DNA of 64,000 bases, taken from the NCBI RefSeq assembly GCF_000004195.4, contig NC_030677.2, forward strand, positions 59,154,222-59,218,221, read 5' to 3'. Position 1 is the first letter of the stretch, and every line of letters starts with the position of its first letter. The position numbers were made by a program, and so were the translations under genes. Shown one piece after another: positions 24,901-39,342 of this stretch. Origin of the DNA: Xenopus tropicalis. Taxonomy: Eukaryota; Chordata; Amphibia; Anura; Pipidae. The notes beneath the pieces were generated by a model that did not search any database, was not told the DNA's origin, and was given only the letters and a program-made list of their open reading frames with translations.

Positions 24901-27900
24901 AATGAGCACCTGCTTTGGGGCCACTGGGAGCAACATCCAAGGGGTTAGGGAGCAACATGTTGCTCATGAGCTACTGTTGGGAATCACTGATGTAGAGAGT
25001 GCTATTTTGAAAACAATTTGCAGTCTGTCTTTTTTTATTATTTGCAGTTTTGAATGTATTTGTTTTTTTGTTCAGCAACTCTCTAGGTTGCAATTTCAGG
25101 AGCTACAGTATTTGGATGCTAGGGTCCAATTTTATCTAGCAACCAGGCAGTAGTTTGAAAGAGAGATAGGAATATGAATAGATGAGGGCCTAAATAGAAA
25201 GATAATTAATAAAAAGTAATAAAAAACAATAAAACTGTAGCCTCACAGAGCTGGGGTCAGTGACCCCCCATTTGAAAGTTGTAAAGACAATAATAATCAA
25301 CAAATAATCCAAAAACTATAACAAATTAAAAAAGAAGACCAATTGAAAAGTTGCTAAGAATTGGCCATTCTATAACATACTAAAAGTTAGCCTGAAAGTG
25401 AACCACACCTTTAAATAGAGCACAATTAGAAATATGTCCCAAGTGAGACAAAACATTAGCTTACATCAGTGCTGTCCAACTTCTGAGGTGCTGAGGGCCG
25501 GAATTTCTCTTGCATACATGGTGATGGGCCGCTTATGGAAGCCAGTTTTGGCCACTCCCCCATTTTAAACCACACCCACTTCAAACCACACCCATTTTAT
25601 CTCAATGGTCGCTACAGTTATATCAACCATTATTCATATGTTAAAGAATTATATTATGTCATATTAAGACACACCCTTAAATCCATATGCCTCCTCCTCC
25701 CCTGTGGATAGCACAACAACCCCCAGCATATAATTACACACCTTAGGGACCATTTAATGGCTATTTCCAACTGCTAACAAACTCTCAGAACAAACCCCTG
25801 CCAGGTTCACCTCCCACAGGCAGCATAGAGTAGGCAGAGTATGGCACACACAGGCAGCACTCTGCCTGTCCTATGCTGCCTGTGAGTGCCATACCCTCCC
25901 TGCCCTATGCTGCCTATGTGCCATACTCTGCCTACCCTATGCTGCCTATACACAGGTAGCATAGGCCAGGCAGTACATACAATGTCTGAGGTGTGAAGAG
26001 GTGAACAATGTGGGTGATTACAGCCTGAGCCCGAGGTGTGAACACTGCAGGGGGTGAACAATGCAGAGATTAAAAGGTGTGAACAACACAGGGAATTACA
26101 TTTTTAAACAATACAGAGGGATTACAGCCTGAATCTGAGGTGATAACCATGCAGGGGGCCAGGTAATCTCAGTACTGATACCATTTAAAGCTAACACAAA
26201 GTTAAGCCATCAAAGCAGCCAGACAGGTGGGGGGCCATACAGAGGGGGGTCGAGGGCCGCATGTGGCCCGCGGGCCGCCAGTTGGACAGCACTGGCTTAC
26301 ATGATACATGAATAACTGTTCATTCCTTCAGTTTCTTTTCTTATTGCTTTTTTTCTGTTATCTCCAACCATGACTTAGTGGCATCTGAATATTGTGTAAT
26401 ATGTCTTATTTGCTAGATCTATAATCTGTATGGGTAGGCAGGTTTAGCTTCAGCTGCCTTCTGTTTTACATTGGATGCCTCTTATGCTCCTCTATGGTAA
26501 ATAGTTCAGCACCTTAGGCAACACATATCCTTAACAGTTTAGAGAACCTTTGCCCTTCCAAACAATCCCTGCCCTGAAGAGCATTTCTTTCCTTGATCCA
26601 AACATTTCAGAAATGTCACATGTTTTATCCTTTAAATGAGGTTAAAGGACATTGGCAATGTCCTGTTTTCAGGTCAGGCTAATCCACACATGTTCAGAGC
26701 TTCAAAATCAGGAGATGTTGTGAGTTCTCTCTTGGTTACAGATCATAATCTTATCTGTTGCCTGTTATTATTTATGCAGATTGCTGTCACATATGTGCGG
26801 GAGGTAATTTGTCATTAGGGAAATATCTGATAATGTTCCTAAACACTCGGCACTTAAGTTGAGACCATAAAAGTATTTCCTGTTGCAGCTTTTTTTGTCC
26901 ATCTTTGTTTTACATTTATGATCACTGACAGACTGTTCTGATGTACCTGCTTTTACTCATTCAATAATTAGAGCCTCTTATATCCCCTGAAAGCAGACTA
27001 CTGGGAGATACTTGCAGATCACATGGGGCTATAGGTTAGACATCTCTGCATAATATCCTTATACTGTAAATTTAGTTTAGGGGCACCTTATTCTTTGTCA
27101 ACTGAGACTTTTTTTAAGGTTCATAGAGGACAATAAAGCATGCATCAGAAAAGCTAATATAGAGATGGAAAAGGGGATTGCAGTAAAGACTAAAATAAAT
27201 GCCAAATAATTTTTTTAAATATGAAACTAGCAAAATAAAGCAAGAAGTGGTGTCACCCCTAGTATAGGAGAAAAGTACAATGGCTCATAAGAGCAGAAAA
27301 GAAAGTGATTTTGAACTGTTATTTTTCATATGTTGAAGGCTTCCTTTTTAATAAACTCAATTTGAATAATATAACCATTAATGGCAGGCTGACTCAGATG
27401 GTATTCATCCCAGGGCACTAAAAGAAATAAACTCTGTGATTACCAAACATCTCAGTGCCGAGAGATCGGAAAAGTGTTTATGTGGTGCCATTATTCAAAA
27501 ATGGATCCCATTTCCAGTCTAAAAACTATAGGCCTGTTAGTTACTTACTGCTTGGTCAAGGCAGATGTTAGGTTTCCTTGTACCTTGGAGCACTGTTTGT
27601 CCTCACATTCACAGCACAAGGCACAACAGATGCACCAGTGCCAGACACAAACTTGCATGAGTACATGGCATTTATTCTTGTTTTTTTTTAATAGGCACAA
27701 TTCTACACACATGTTAGCTCTTAACACAGTATCTGTGAATAATTAATGAGCCCTGATGCCTCTTACATACTTAGTGTTTCAACACCAAACATAGCTAAGC
27801 CGGCATGCATTGTCAAACAAAAAAGTCTAGAGGAATCTTGAGTAATTAAGATTGATTTTGTTTAACTTCAATTTAAATCAAAGTTCCTTTATTCTTTTTC

Positions 27901-30900
27901 CAATCCTTAATAGTTTGCAAGTATTTCAGTATAAACACTAATTGGCAGCAAATATATCATAGCTTTAGCTTGAAGGTTCAACACAAACGGGATCATGATG
28001 CTGGTTCTCTGTTACTCACATGGGATGCCAGTGCTTAGCCCCCTAAGGCTCATGCCACACGTTGTGTACGGCGTATATTTTTGGCAAGTGGAAAACGCTT
28101 GCTGAGATTACGCGCCATACGCTCCTACCTGTGCCTGCTCCTGAATGAATGGAATACACTCAGGGGCAGGCACATGTAGCCGAAATCCGCATAAAAATGT
28201 GAGACTGCATTTTCTTGAATCTTTATGTGGATATCGGCTACATGTGCCTGCCCCTGAGCGTATTCCATTCATTAAGGTGCAGGCACAGGTAGGAGCGTAT
28301 GGCACGTATACTCGGCAAGTGTTTTTCGGCTTGCCGAAAATATTCACCATACGCATTATGTGGCATTAGCCTAAGCTGGCAGAACCAGCACTGTGTTTAA
28401 AATGTAAGCAGAGCTGCTATTCTTTCACAAATGCAATCTTACTTAAGCACAGACGAGTCTGTTTTTGTTTCTTTGAAAATTTACCACAAAAGTCTTTTCT
28501 TCTCTGTGTTTAAACAGGAAAGTTTATGTCAACCATTATTTTAATCCTATTTAAATCTGCATTGGTCGGAAGAAACCAATGGGACCATTACATTGGGCAC
28601 AAAACAGCAATTATTTACTTAAGGAGCAGTGGCCACAACTTCTTAGGTTAAAATGACCACTTTCAGGAACTAAGTGAAGCTTCCCCTACTGTTAATTCTA
28701 CTATCAATAATAATCTTAGCACATTACTGTTTTCACTATCTTTCACTTCATATTAAAGTGGCCATATAGTTATCCAGCCAACAAACCCACGGAGTGAACA
28801 GTCAAATATTTTTATTAAAACTGCACAGTTTAAGAACTGAGATCAAATAGAATTTCAGTAAAGTATGCTGAATTCCTAGAGAAGTGAAAATCAGCCAAAC
28901 TGCCTGACTAAAGCTGGCCATACACGCACCGATAATATCGTAGGAAACCTCGTTTCGTACGATATTCGGTGCGTGTATGGCAAGTTGGTGAGTCGACCGA
29001 TATCGTACTAGGCTGCTGATATCGGTCGACTCGCCAATCGGCCAGGTTTAAAGATTTTGATCGGGCACCATAGAAGGCGCCTGAGCAAAATATGCCGTCA
29101 GGGCTGAATCGGCAGAAGAGGTAGAAATCCTATTGTTTCTACCTCCTTATCTGCTGTTTCAGCCCTGAAGGTTAGTGTGATGGTCGCACGAAAGATCGCA
29201 AATCGCCACGTGTGTGGCCATCTTAAATCTGGGCCACGTTAATGTCTGTTGCTATTTCATTAAATGCTATTGTAAGTCACTTTAAAGGACATGTAAACCC
29301 CACACACAAAAATGTAATCAGTGAACAGTCTCTTTGAAATCTTTCAATACCTGTCACACTGGTTGTCCAGACAGGGCCGGATTTCACTTCTGGGCGCCCT
29401 GAGGCCGCCCCCCGCGAGTGCGCATGCGCGTCCGGGCCTTTGTGGCCTCTCCACAATTCCGGGTCTGTGTCCAGAGGTTAATAGTAAGGCTGCAACATCC
29501 CCTTAATCACTTAGATTTCCTTCTCCTCCTGTAACCCACTTGGCCCCCTCCCTCAGGAATTTGCTTTGGCTGTTGGCTTGTGGGCATGCTCAGTTGTTCT
29601 AAGCTCAGATTACTAAACATGCCCCCCAGTCTAGCAGCCAGTGTATGCTGTTTGCAGAGTTAAATGTAACTGATTATGTATCAAAGGAAAAATGGCCACC
29701 GGGTGAAAGCTGCTATTTGCTTTAGGAAAATGTGATGGTGCTGGCAAACAGAGGGGGTATATGCAGTACAAATGATGCCATTTGGGTGGGGGAGACGTGC
29801 CCAACTGATATACATTGTAGGCAAATGTAGGCTTTACATGTCCTTTAACCTGAATGCCTTATTTGCTGAAATAGAAAAACAGGCTACATTCATGCTTGTA
29901 ACACCTACAGGTCTTTGCATATATCAGAGGTAAAGTAACAGTTCACACTTTTATATGAATATGACCCATTCTTGTAGCCTTGGCAGCTCAGCTGCATACT
30001 GTAAGCTTAATTTTTGTGTTTCTAAAATACCCCCTGTGGGTGATCTAATGCTAACATGGTCAAAACTGTGGGTCAACTAATGCCAGCACTATCACTAAAT
30101 CTTTACGCTCACTTTTCCTGGATTTTTCTGCTCAGTGCTCTGTTTGATTCCATCCTTCTTCCCAAGGGGCATCTAAAAACTCATGCTAGGTCCTCCCAGC
30201 CTTTTGTACTACAGGCCTGTCTGTTTCATGTGGCCACGTCAAAGAAGTTTTCCTCTGTTTTGACAGCTCTCACATTTGGGGATACTGGAAGTCATAGTTT
30301 TGTAGCTCAAATTATTCTCTTGTTCTAGCTTCACCTGAACTATATCTGGGTTGCCAAACAATCTGCAACATTTCCTTCCTATTAAAGGAAAAGGAAAGGC
30401 TAACCAGTGACTTAAATCACTTACCTTTTACCCCGGGCTGGTGCCCCTGTTAGGAGAGAACAGCACCAGCCCGGGGTACCTGTAGCGCTTCCTTATTTCT
30501 TCTGTTTTCGGAATCCCTGGGCCGGCGCATGCACAGTAGAGTAAAAAAAAGACAACTTTTTTGTTAAAGTTCGGCTTTTCATTCTACTGCGCATGCGCCA
30601 ACGCACAAAGACAGCAGAAGGAAGTCACTGGGGGGTGCCTAACATTTTGGCACCCCCAAGTGACTTTCCTTCTCCTTTAAAGGGGTGGTTCACCTTTAAG
30701 TTAACTTTTAGCATGTTACAGAATGTCCCATAACTAGCAACTTTGCAATTGGTTTTGATTATTTATGTCTTATAGTTTTAGAGTTATTTACCTTCTTCTT
30801 CTGCCTCTGTCCAGCTTTCAAATGGGGGTCACTGACCCCGGCAGCTAAAAAATATTGCTCTTTGAGGCTACAGTTTTTTTATTATTATTACTTTCTTGGA

Positions 30901-33900
30901 CTTATCTTTCTGTGCAGGCCCTCTACTATTCATATTCCCATCTCTCCTTTAAACCAGTGCATGGTTGCTAGGGTAAATAAAACCCTAGCAACCCGGTAGC
31001 TGCTAAACTGCATAACTGAAAAACCATAAAAGAATAAATAAAAATGAAGACCAATTGCAAATTGTCTCAGAATATCAATGTTTACTTCATAATAAAAGTT
31101 AACTTAAAGGTGAACAACCCCTTTAATGTAAAGGTGAATCACCCCTTTAAGTTCTCAGTTTGTTAAAATCACAAAGGGATAAACAAGTGAAAAAAAACAT
31201 CAAGGCACACCTCTTGTACCCATGCAAAATAAGTGCGATGTTGCTGAGTTTGCCAAGTGTTTAGAATCTATTGTTTCCAGAGAAGTTATGAACACATTCC
31301 CGGCCATTAGATTTAATCATCATGGCTCAAGTTCTGCAGGCAGACTGGCTGTCTGGGAGTAACTATATTTTAGTTTTACATTAATGCATTCATTGTTTCC
31401 CATTTCGAAAAGTAAGCCCCACTGCAATTATACCTAAGTGAGTCTCTATGACAATTGTTTTAATGGACAGACTAAAAGCTAGGTATCCATAAGTTTTACT
31501 CTTCTCCACCTCCAAATGGTTAATTTATTACACTGAAATACTAAAAGTACAACAATCTTGGGGGTATAGCCTGAAAAAATAAATATGGAATATGATGCAA
31601 ACAGCTCAGAAATCCCTTTTGCAACATGGATCAGCATTGGCTTGAATGCGTTTAGGTTACTCATTCAATTCCAGCAGGTCCAGCAGGACCAAGGTACGCC
31701 AAACCACTGCCAACAATATTGATAACTTTATTTATGGCCTCACTTGACTGTCCCCTGTGGATGAATCTCCTCTTCACTTTCTGTTTCAACCAGACTGACC
31801 ATTTGTATTTAGTTGTTCATAGTTTATCTTCCAACACAGGTACCAAGTAACACCTCCTATGCTTAAAGGAACAGTAACACCAAAAAATGAAAGAGCTTTA
31901 AAGTAATAAAAATATAATGCACTGTTGCCCTGCACTGGTAAAACTGGTGTGTTTGCTACAGTAACACTACTATAATTTATATAATAAGCTGCTGTGTAGC
32001 CATGGGGGCAGCCATTCAAGCTGGAAAAAAGGAGAAAAGGCACTGGTTACATAGCAGATAACAGATAAGTTCTGTAAAATACAATAGTGTTTTAACTGTT
32101 ATCTGCTATGTGCCTGTGCCTTTTCTCCTTTGAATGGCTGCCCCCATGGCTACATAGCAGCTTATTTATATAAATTATAGTAGACTTTCTGAAGTAAACA
32201 CACAACTTTTACCAGTGCAGGGCAGCAGCACATTATATTTTAGTTACTTTTATACACTTTCATTTTTTGGTGTTACTGTTCCTTTAAAGGGACACTATAC
32301 ACCTATATGTACCAGTGATTGACATGATGATATGAACACAATAAACAGGACCTCTGTTGAAAGTATTTTACCTGTTTTTGTTTTGTTTTGTGATAAAACA
32401 TGGACCATTGTTTAGGTTTTACCATCACTGCCTCCTACATTAAACAAATATCTGATTGACGGATAGGCAGAACAACCTGATATACCAAAATGACCACCTT
32501 TCTGTCATCTTTCTGATCTTAGTTCTTAGCAGGGGAGTGCTGTTGCCTTTGTAGTAAATACAGAGAGAGGAAGCTCCATCTTGATTCCTAATATGATTAA
32601 TTGAGAATTCACTAGTAGGTTTCTAAAAGTTCTGGCATATATTTAGTTAACGAATAAGAGGAATGTCCCAGCTAAAAGTAATTACTCTGAGCAAGTATTT
32701 AATGCTGTAAATCAATTACACTTGACTGCTATCTCATTAACATTTCATATTGATTTTATACCCCCCATCAAAGTTGTGTGAAGACTTTTGAGGCATTTAA
32801 GAAGATTATTTTGCCGGTGACCACCCAGCACGGACTGCAGAAGCATAATTAGGCACAGATTTAATGAGCTCTGAAGTGCTATTAGCTTCTCCATTATCAA
32901 AGCAATAAATTCCCATGTGAAATCTCTAGTGCTGTTTTGCTCAAAGCTGTGAGGAATTCATAACAGTAGTATTCTATAACCTTATTGTTGAGCCTGTCCA
33001 CTGTATAAATATTATGTAGACCAGTGGACCCACTATATTAACAGATACTTCCATAGGCATTGGGGTACCTGTCACTGCAAAGTGCTTTAGGGAAGCTGAG
33101 TATGAGGGCTCTGCCATCCCACCGGCAAAAATGTAAGTCGCCGGTGGGATGGCACACGCGGCGACGCGATTTCGGCAAATCGACGAAAATGCCTCGTGAG
33201 CCAACTTCGCCGATTTGTCGAAATCGCCTGCGCAGCGTGTGCCATCCCACCAGCGACTTACATTTTCACCGGTGGGATGGCAACTCGGGGAGATTAGTCG
33301 CCCGCGAAATTCAGAATAATCTATTGCTTTCTTATGTGTGTAGAAGACTAATAAGAGGTAGAGCATCTCACAGCTACTAAGTGAAGATTTTAGTACAGGT
33401 ATGGGATCCCTTATCCGGAAACCCGCTATCCAGAAAGCTCCGAATTACGTAAAGCCCGTCACCCATAGACTTCATTTTAATCAAATAATTTTGAATTTTA
33501 AAACTGATTTCCTTTTTCTCTGTAATAATAAAACAGTACCTTGTAATTGATCCCAACTAAGGTATAAATAATCCTTATTGGATGCAAAACAATCCTATTG
33601 AGTTTAATTAACGTTTTATTAATTTTTTAGCAGAGTTAAGGTATGGAGATCCAAATTACGGAAAGACCCCTTATCCGGAAAACCCTTGGTCCCGAGCATT
33701 CTGGATAACGGGTCCTATACCTGTACTTAGATGCTGGTGATGTGGTAGTAGTTTGGACATTTGAATCCAAGTTTGGAAGATATTTTTTCTGGTGATTAAT
33801 ATATCCCTTTTGGTGGCATATAATTTGTTGACTCTATAAGGCAAGACTTATAGAGAGAACTTGTCTGTATCTGTATTATTACTGGTAGTGTGTCTGTTGT

Positions 33901-35256
33901 ACAGATTATAACTATTTTGATTTTTTTTTATTTACAATATTCATTTTTAAATAATGGCATTTAAATGACACATAAATGAGCTTTAAAATAGGTGTTGAGA
34001 AGCAAGTAAAGGTTGTTTAGTTTGCCATTAGCTGCCCCCATTAGGTGACGACAGGGAATAAGGGCTCAGCAGAGAAAGTAAGTCACTATTCAGTAAGCTT
34101 AAAGTGTCTCCCATTAATCACAAGTTATACATCCATCAGCTCCACCTAATAAAAGGCTTGTAGCGGCAAGACTGACATGGTCTGCTGTTTGTTCTAGTAT
34201 AGTGTTTAAATATTGTAAAAGAACAAAGTGAATTTGCTCATTGGGATGTCACAATTCCAGCTATGCTTGGTACACCATGCCTTTCTGTGTCACTAATAGA
34301 AAACAATATATCACTCAGAAGTTGTCATCCTCTTGTAACCTTACAGGCACAGGTGGTCTATGGTAACTCAGGGTGCAGTTAGAAAATTGTCTTTCCTCAT
34401 TTTGTGAGCAACAGTTACCTTACTGCCTTATCTATAAATATCTTTGTCATTTCTTGCCTGATACTCTGTGTTTTAGTGTGCACAGGTTCCTAAACACATT
34501 TACTAGAAATGTGAACATTTTAATTAGCAGTGCCTCTACCTTTATGGATTTTATGTTCAGTGGTCATTATTATTTACAGTATATATGCTATCAGTCCCTG
34601 CAGGCAGTAAAGGGGTCACAAACACAGACATACTGTAGATGCAGAAACATAGACCAAAGTAGATATACATTATTGTTAGGAGACATCAGGGGGAAGGGCC
34701 TACTTGCAATACCTTTCAATTTGAAGGGCTGGTGGTTCTGGGAGTGTCTAATAGAACAGAGGAGGCTGTTTCAGGGGACAAGTGCAGCACAATATTGCAG
34801 TAAGAACACCATCGGAATATGGCATTTTTAATTTTCAAGATTTCTAAAGCATTTAAAAAAATAAGATATTAGTATGTTAAAAGTTATGAAGAATTACTTA
34901 TAAGTGCTTGATTACAGTATGATTACAGTATAATTAAAACCGATACCGCAATATATATGTGTGTGTGTGTGTAATTCAGTGCTTCCTCAAATAACAATTT
35001 GTTTTATGTCTTTAAATTCAAGGGGGCAATAAACTAAGGAGTCAGCAATTTCGCCTGAACTGGGCTTGGATTTCAATGGAAAAAAGCCATTATACTGTAG
35101 ACGAAGATTCAAAGTTTCTGGAAGTGACACTTAAACGAAGAGGATACCTTGGAGAGACATCTTTTATCAGTATGTATCTAAATTTCATCTGAGTTGGATA
35201 ACAGTAACTCAGAATTTGACAAATAGATAGATAGAGATATAGAAAGAGAGAGAGAA

Positions 35257-35294
<38 letters not shown>

Positions 35295-35339
35295 GGATGG
35301 ATGGGTGGATGGATGGATGGATGGATGGATGGATGGATG

Positions 35340-35419
<80 letters not shown>

Positions 35420-38400
35420 TGATAGATAGGTTGATAGAACATACACCAAAGGCAGACCAAAAGCCTTTGCATTTGATCCCTGCGAGAATTGCCAGAAGGA
35501 TTGAGATTTCCTGTACTGAATGCTAATCTACAGTTCCTTTGAAACCTTACACCTTTCTGTGCATGACCGATCAAGAAGTAGTAGCAGGGATTTTGAACTG
35601 TAGTCATAAACAGATGCAGATCTACTTTACGTCGTTCCTCCTTTGTCACATGACCACAATTAAGGAATGGATATTAATTTAAAAAGTGCTTAAAGTGAAT
35701 AATACATGAAAATAAAATGCAAATAAAAAAACAAATAACAAATAAAACAATATAAATACACAAATTTGTTAAATATTAGTAATTTAAACATGTTTTTCTT
35801 TTTTCATCTCTTTTAAAATTGTTCATTTTTGTGCTGTTCTATTGGAAGTGCTAAATATGAACTAGTTTCCCATCTCACACCATAAAGCGTCTCTCAGGTA
35901 TCAAATGTTCCCATTAGTTGAAAAAAAAGAGGACTTAAATATAACTAGCTCTTTTCTCTACCACGGGAGGCTTAACGTGTTATATTATCTCAGAGGAGAG
36001 GATCCAATGACTTTAAATAGTCAGGTTCATTTCCCAGACAATCAGGAGTAATACTATATTATAAGGAAGGCACAAGGAACATTTATGACAATAGTTATCT
36101 TTTGATTGCCTTACAATGCAGCAGACAGAGGGTGTACAACTGCTGGCACTTGATAAAAGAAGGGCACTAGGTGGTATCAGTGTAATACAAAGCAGCAGAC
36201 AAATGTGACACGGTAATGTGCACCTTTATTTGCAACAGTAACAATAAGAAGGATAAATACAGTTACACCATTCTACATTTATTATTTATTTGTATTTATT
36301 AGCCTTTATATAGCACTGGCACATTTATGTATCACCTCACAGGGCTTATTCACAGCCTCAGTGGAGCTTACAGTCTCATGTCTCTTTATATTATACAACA
36401 CAGTTTCATTAGGGAACTCAAGGGTACTCACCACTTGCACTGACCAAGGGTAACTGAAGGGCATCCAAAGTGCTTTATACCCCTGTACCCCCTTACACTG
36501 CAGCCCATTCATTCTCAGTTACAAGTCTTTGCTGCTCCAAATCTCATGCAAAACTTTGTGCCTGGGTACAAATACAGGGTTGAATGGTGAACTGTGGGCA
36601 AAAATATGTGATACTTTGAACCTGTTTTCTGCACTTCTCCCCGGGTTAATAAATAAACCCCTTATTATACAACATTTTGATTATTTATGTGGATACTACT
36701 ATATCCTCTTAGATACTGTATGGTGCAATGGTTTTTCTAATAGACCGAGGAGAAAATATGGCTTGTGCACAATCAATGCCATATTCTGGGGCCTTCAGTG
36801 TCTTCTTATAGTGTTATGGCTGGCCTTTATTTACATTTATTTTATATTTGTTTATTTTGTACATTCTATATGGTCTCAAATATAAGATTTGTATATGATT
36901 TTTCCTTACATTTTTATTACACCATGTGTCAGTTTATTCTCAATTTATTTTTGCATAATCCTATGTTCTGCTACATGTCCACAGAATACTAAGAAGTATT
37001 AGTTCTGCGACCCTTTTACTGGATAAAGTCAATATATAGCCTAGAAGAACAGTGTTCTCTTTTTTCTCAGTTTTTATTTCAACAGCAGCATTTAATAAAG
37101 CCACACAAACATGATATGAACCTCATGCAAGGAAGAACCAAAGTAACACAAATATGTAATCTGAAAAGCAATAAATGCATGTATAGTCTCATAATGACTC
37201 CGTTTCATTTAGGCATCACTACAAAAGATGGCACAGCAACCAAGGATAAAGACTTTAAAGGAAAAGCCCAGAAGCAGGTTCAGTTCAACCCCGGGCAGAC
37301 TACAGCCACATGGAAAGTGCGAATTCTTGCAGATAATGAATATGAGAATTCTGAGACATTTCATGTTATCTTATCAGAACCTGTTATGGCTGCCCTTGAG
37401 TTTCCAATAGAAGCAACAATTGAAATTGTAGATCCAGGTGATGGTAAGTAGACCTCAGTTTTATTTAACATATTTGGAATGAAGGTAAGATTATTAGAAC
37501 ATCAAGATATACAAATAGATACATATTTTATGACGTGATGAAAATGTAACCAGATTTTCCATGACAATGATGGGGTGAAGATTAACCCTTTGTATGCCTT
37601 AGGGCTCTGGCACACGGGGAGATTAGTCGCCCGCGACAAATCTCCCTTGTCACAGGCGACTAATCTCCCCGAGTTGCCTTCCCCTGCCATCCCACCAGCA
37701 AACATGTAAGTCGTCAGCGGGATGGCACACGTGGCGGTGCGATTTCGGGAAATGGCGAACATGGAGTTTTGTCGCGGGCGACTAATTTCCCCGTGTGCCA
37801 GAGCCCTTAAAGGCTAAGACACACAGAGCTGCTTGTCATGGCTACTAAACGCCATAGACTATACTGAGATTTGCCTCTGCTAAAACACACCTAGAGACGG
37901 TTATCAGTAATTACAATTATTTTCTATTTTGTTGCCACTACAAATAGCTCCATGTGTCAATGCCCTAAAGTGTTTAGTGGTATATTTATAGTATGTGGAA
38001 AGGTGGCAGAGATTTTATGGGGGGGCGAATAAGCCTTTACTCATAAGAACTACATCAAGATCATTAAATGTAGCTAAAGTCCTAATAATCAGATTGTCTA
38101 CAGACATGACAAAAGCGCTTAGACTCTTACAGTCATACCCATAAAATAAATATGCATAAAAGACAAATGCTGACTGTTGTCTGACTGCTGTCACAGATCT
38201 TATCGGTATAAATGAAGCAATCTCTCACATCTATGAGGTACCAGGCCCGAACTGGGATTTAAAATAGGCCATGGCATTTCAAGTACACAGAGACCCAAAC
38301 AGCCCAATAATTAGTGACTGTCTATGGCATCTTATATTATCCCCTTTAACATTTGCCAGAATCCACAGATTGCCAGTCTGAGCCTGTGCACAGGAAACAA

Positions 38401-39308
38401 TCAGTGTTTTTATTCTTTTAATTAGTCCCAGTGCATATAAACAGCTTTATATCTGTGACTGAGGAATAATGACTGGCAGGTATGGTTCTGGGCTTCAGGT
38501 CCCTTTCTCGTTAATCTGCTTTGCCTTAATTCTGAATCCCTGGTTATTTGTCCTGTTAATAATACATGAAATTAGAAAAAAAATCACTGGGTTGAAATTA
38601 GTACACATTTTTGTCTTTTTATGGCTTTTGTGTGCCCGCTAAATAATATGATGCGATTGTGATACATCATCTAAGATTTTTATTTTCTATAGTGACAAAT
38701 GCCTTATTTCAATTTTTCAGAGTCCACTGTTTACATACCGCAAGCAGAATACAAGATAGAGGAAGATATTGGAGAACTGATAATCCCTATTAAAAGATCA
38801 GGCGACATAAGTCAAGAACTTATGGTAGTTTGTTCAACGCATCAAGGTAAGGCTCTTAAACAGATATTCTGATAAGCAGTATTCTTTAGTTAATATTGAC
38901 TGACACTTATTCCTAATTATATTTAAGGAAACAGTAACACCAAAAAATGAAAAGGTATCGTAGTAACTAAAATATAATGTACTATTGCCCTGCAGTGGTA
39001 AGTTGTGTGTTTGCTTCAGAAACTCTACTATAATTTATAGCAAAGCTGCTGTGTAGTACAGGTTACACAGCAGATAATGAATAAGCTCTGTAAAAGATCT
39101 TTGTATTCTACAGAGCTTATCTGTTATCAGCTATGTAACCTGTGCATTTTCTCCCTTTTCCAGCTTGAATGGCTGCCCCATGGCTTCACAGCAGCTTATT
39201 TATATAAACTATAGTAGTGTTTCTGAAGCAAACACACAACTTTTACAAGTGCAGGGCAGCATTGTAAGTTGTTCTTTCTCTGTATAAAGATTAGCAAAAA
39301 ATACATTC

Positions 39309-39342
<34 letters not shown>

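Larger units (their letters stand above)
22436..35022 (+). other. frem2: frem2 intron 2 (12.6 kb), transposon-rich
   Basis: The intron runs GTACAG to TTCAAG. It contains at least ten MITEs, annotated separately, plus a candidate conserved block at 32590-32960. Stretches without annotation, notably 23571-24685, 26303-28043 and 33724-35022, show no exon or RNA gene. The 152-codon open frame at 34373-34831 has no recognisable domain and no coding signature. Confidence 0.85.

Noticed and set aside
33038..33380. Frames of 70-130 codons on both strands
   Set aside because: They come from the inverted arms of a MITE fragment; the two strands read similar peptides.
34373..34831. 152-codon plus-strand frame in intron 2
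   Set aside because: It has no recognisable domain, repeat-like composition and no splice compatibility with frem2.
35090..35649. Minus-strand frames of 119 and 146 codons with Ser-Ile-Tyr-Leu and Pro-Ser-Ile-His repeats
   Set aside because: They arise from the GATA/GGAT microsatellite next to frem2 exon 3.
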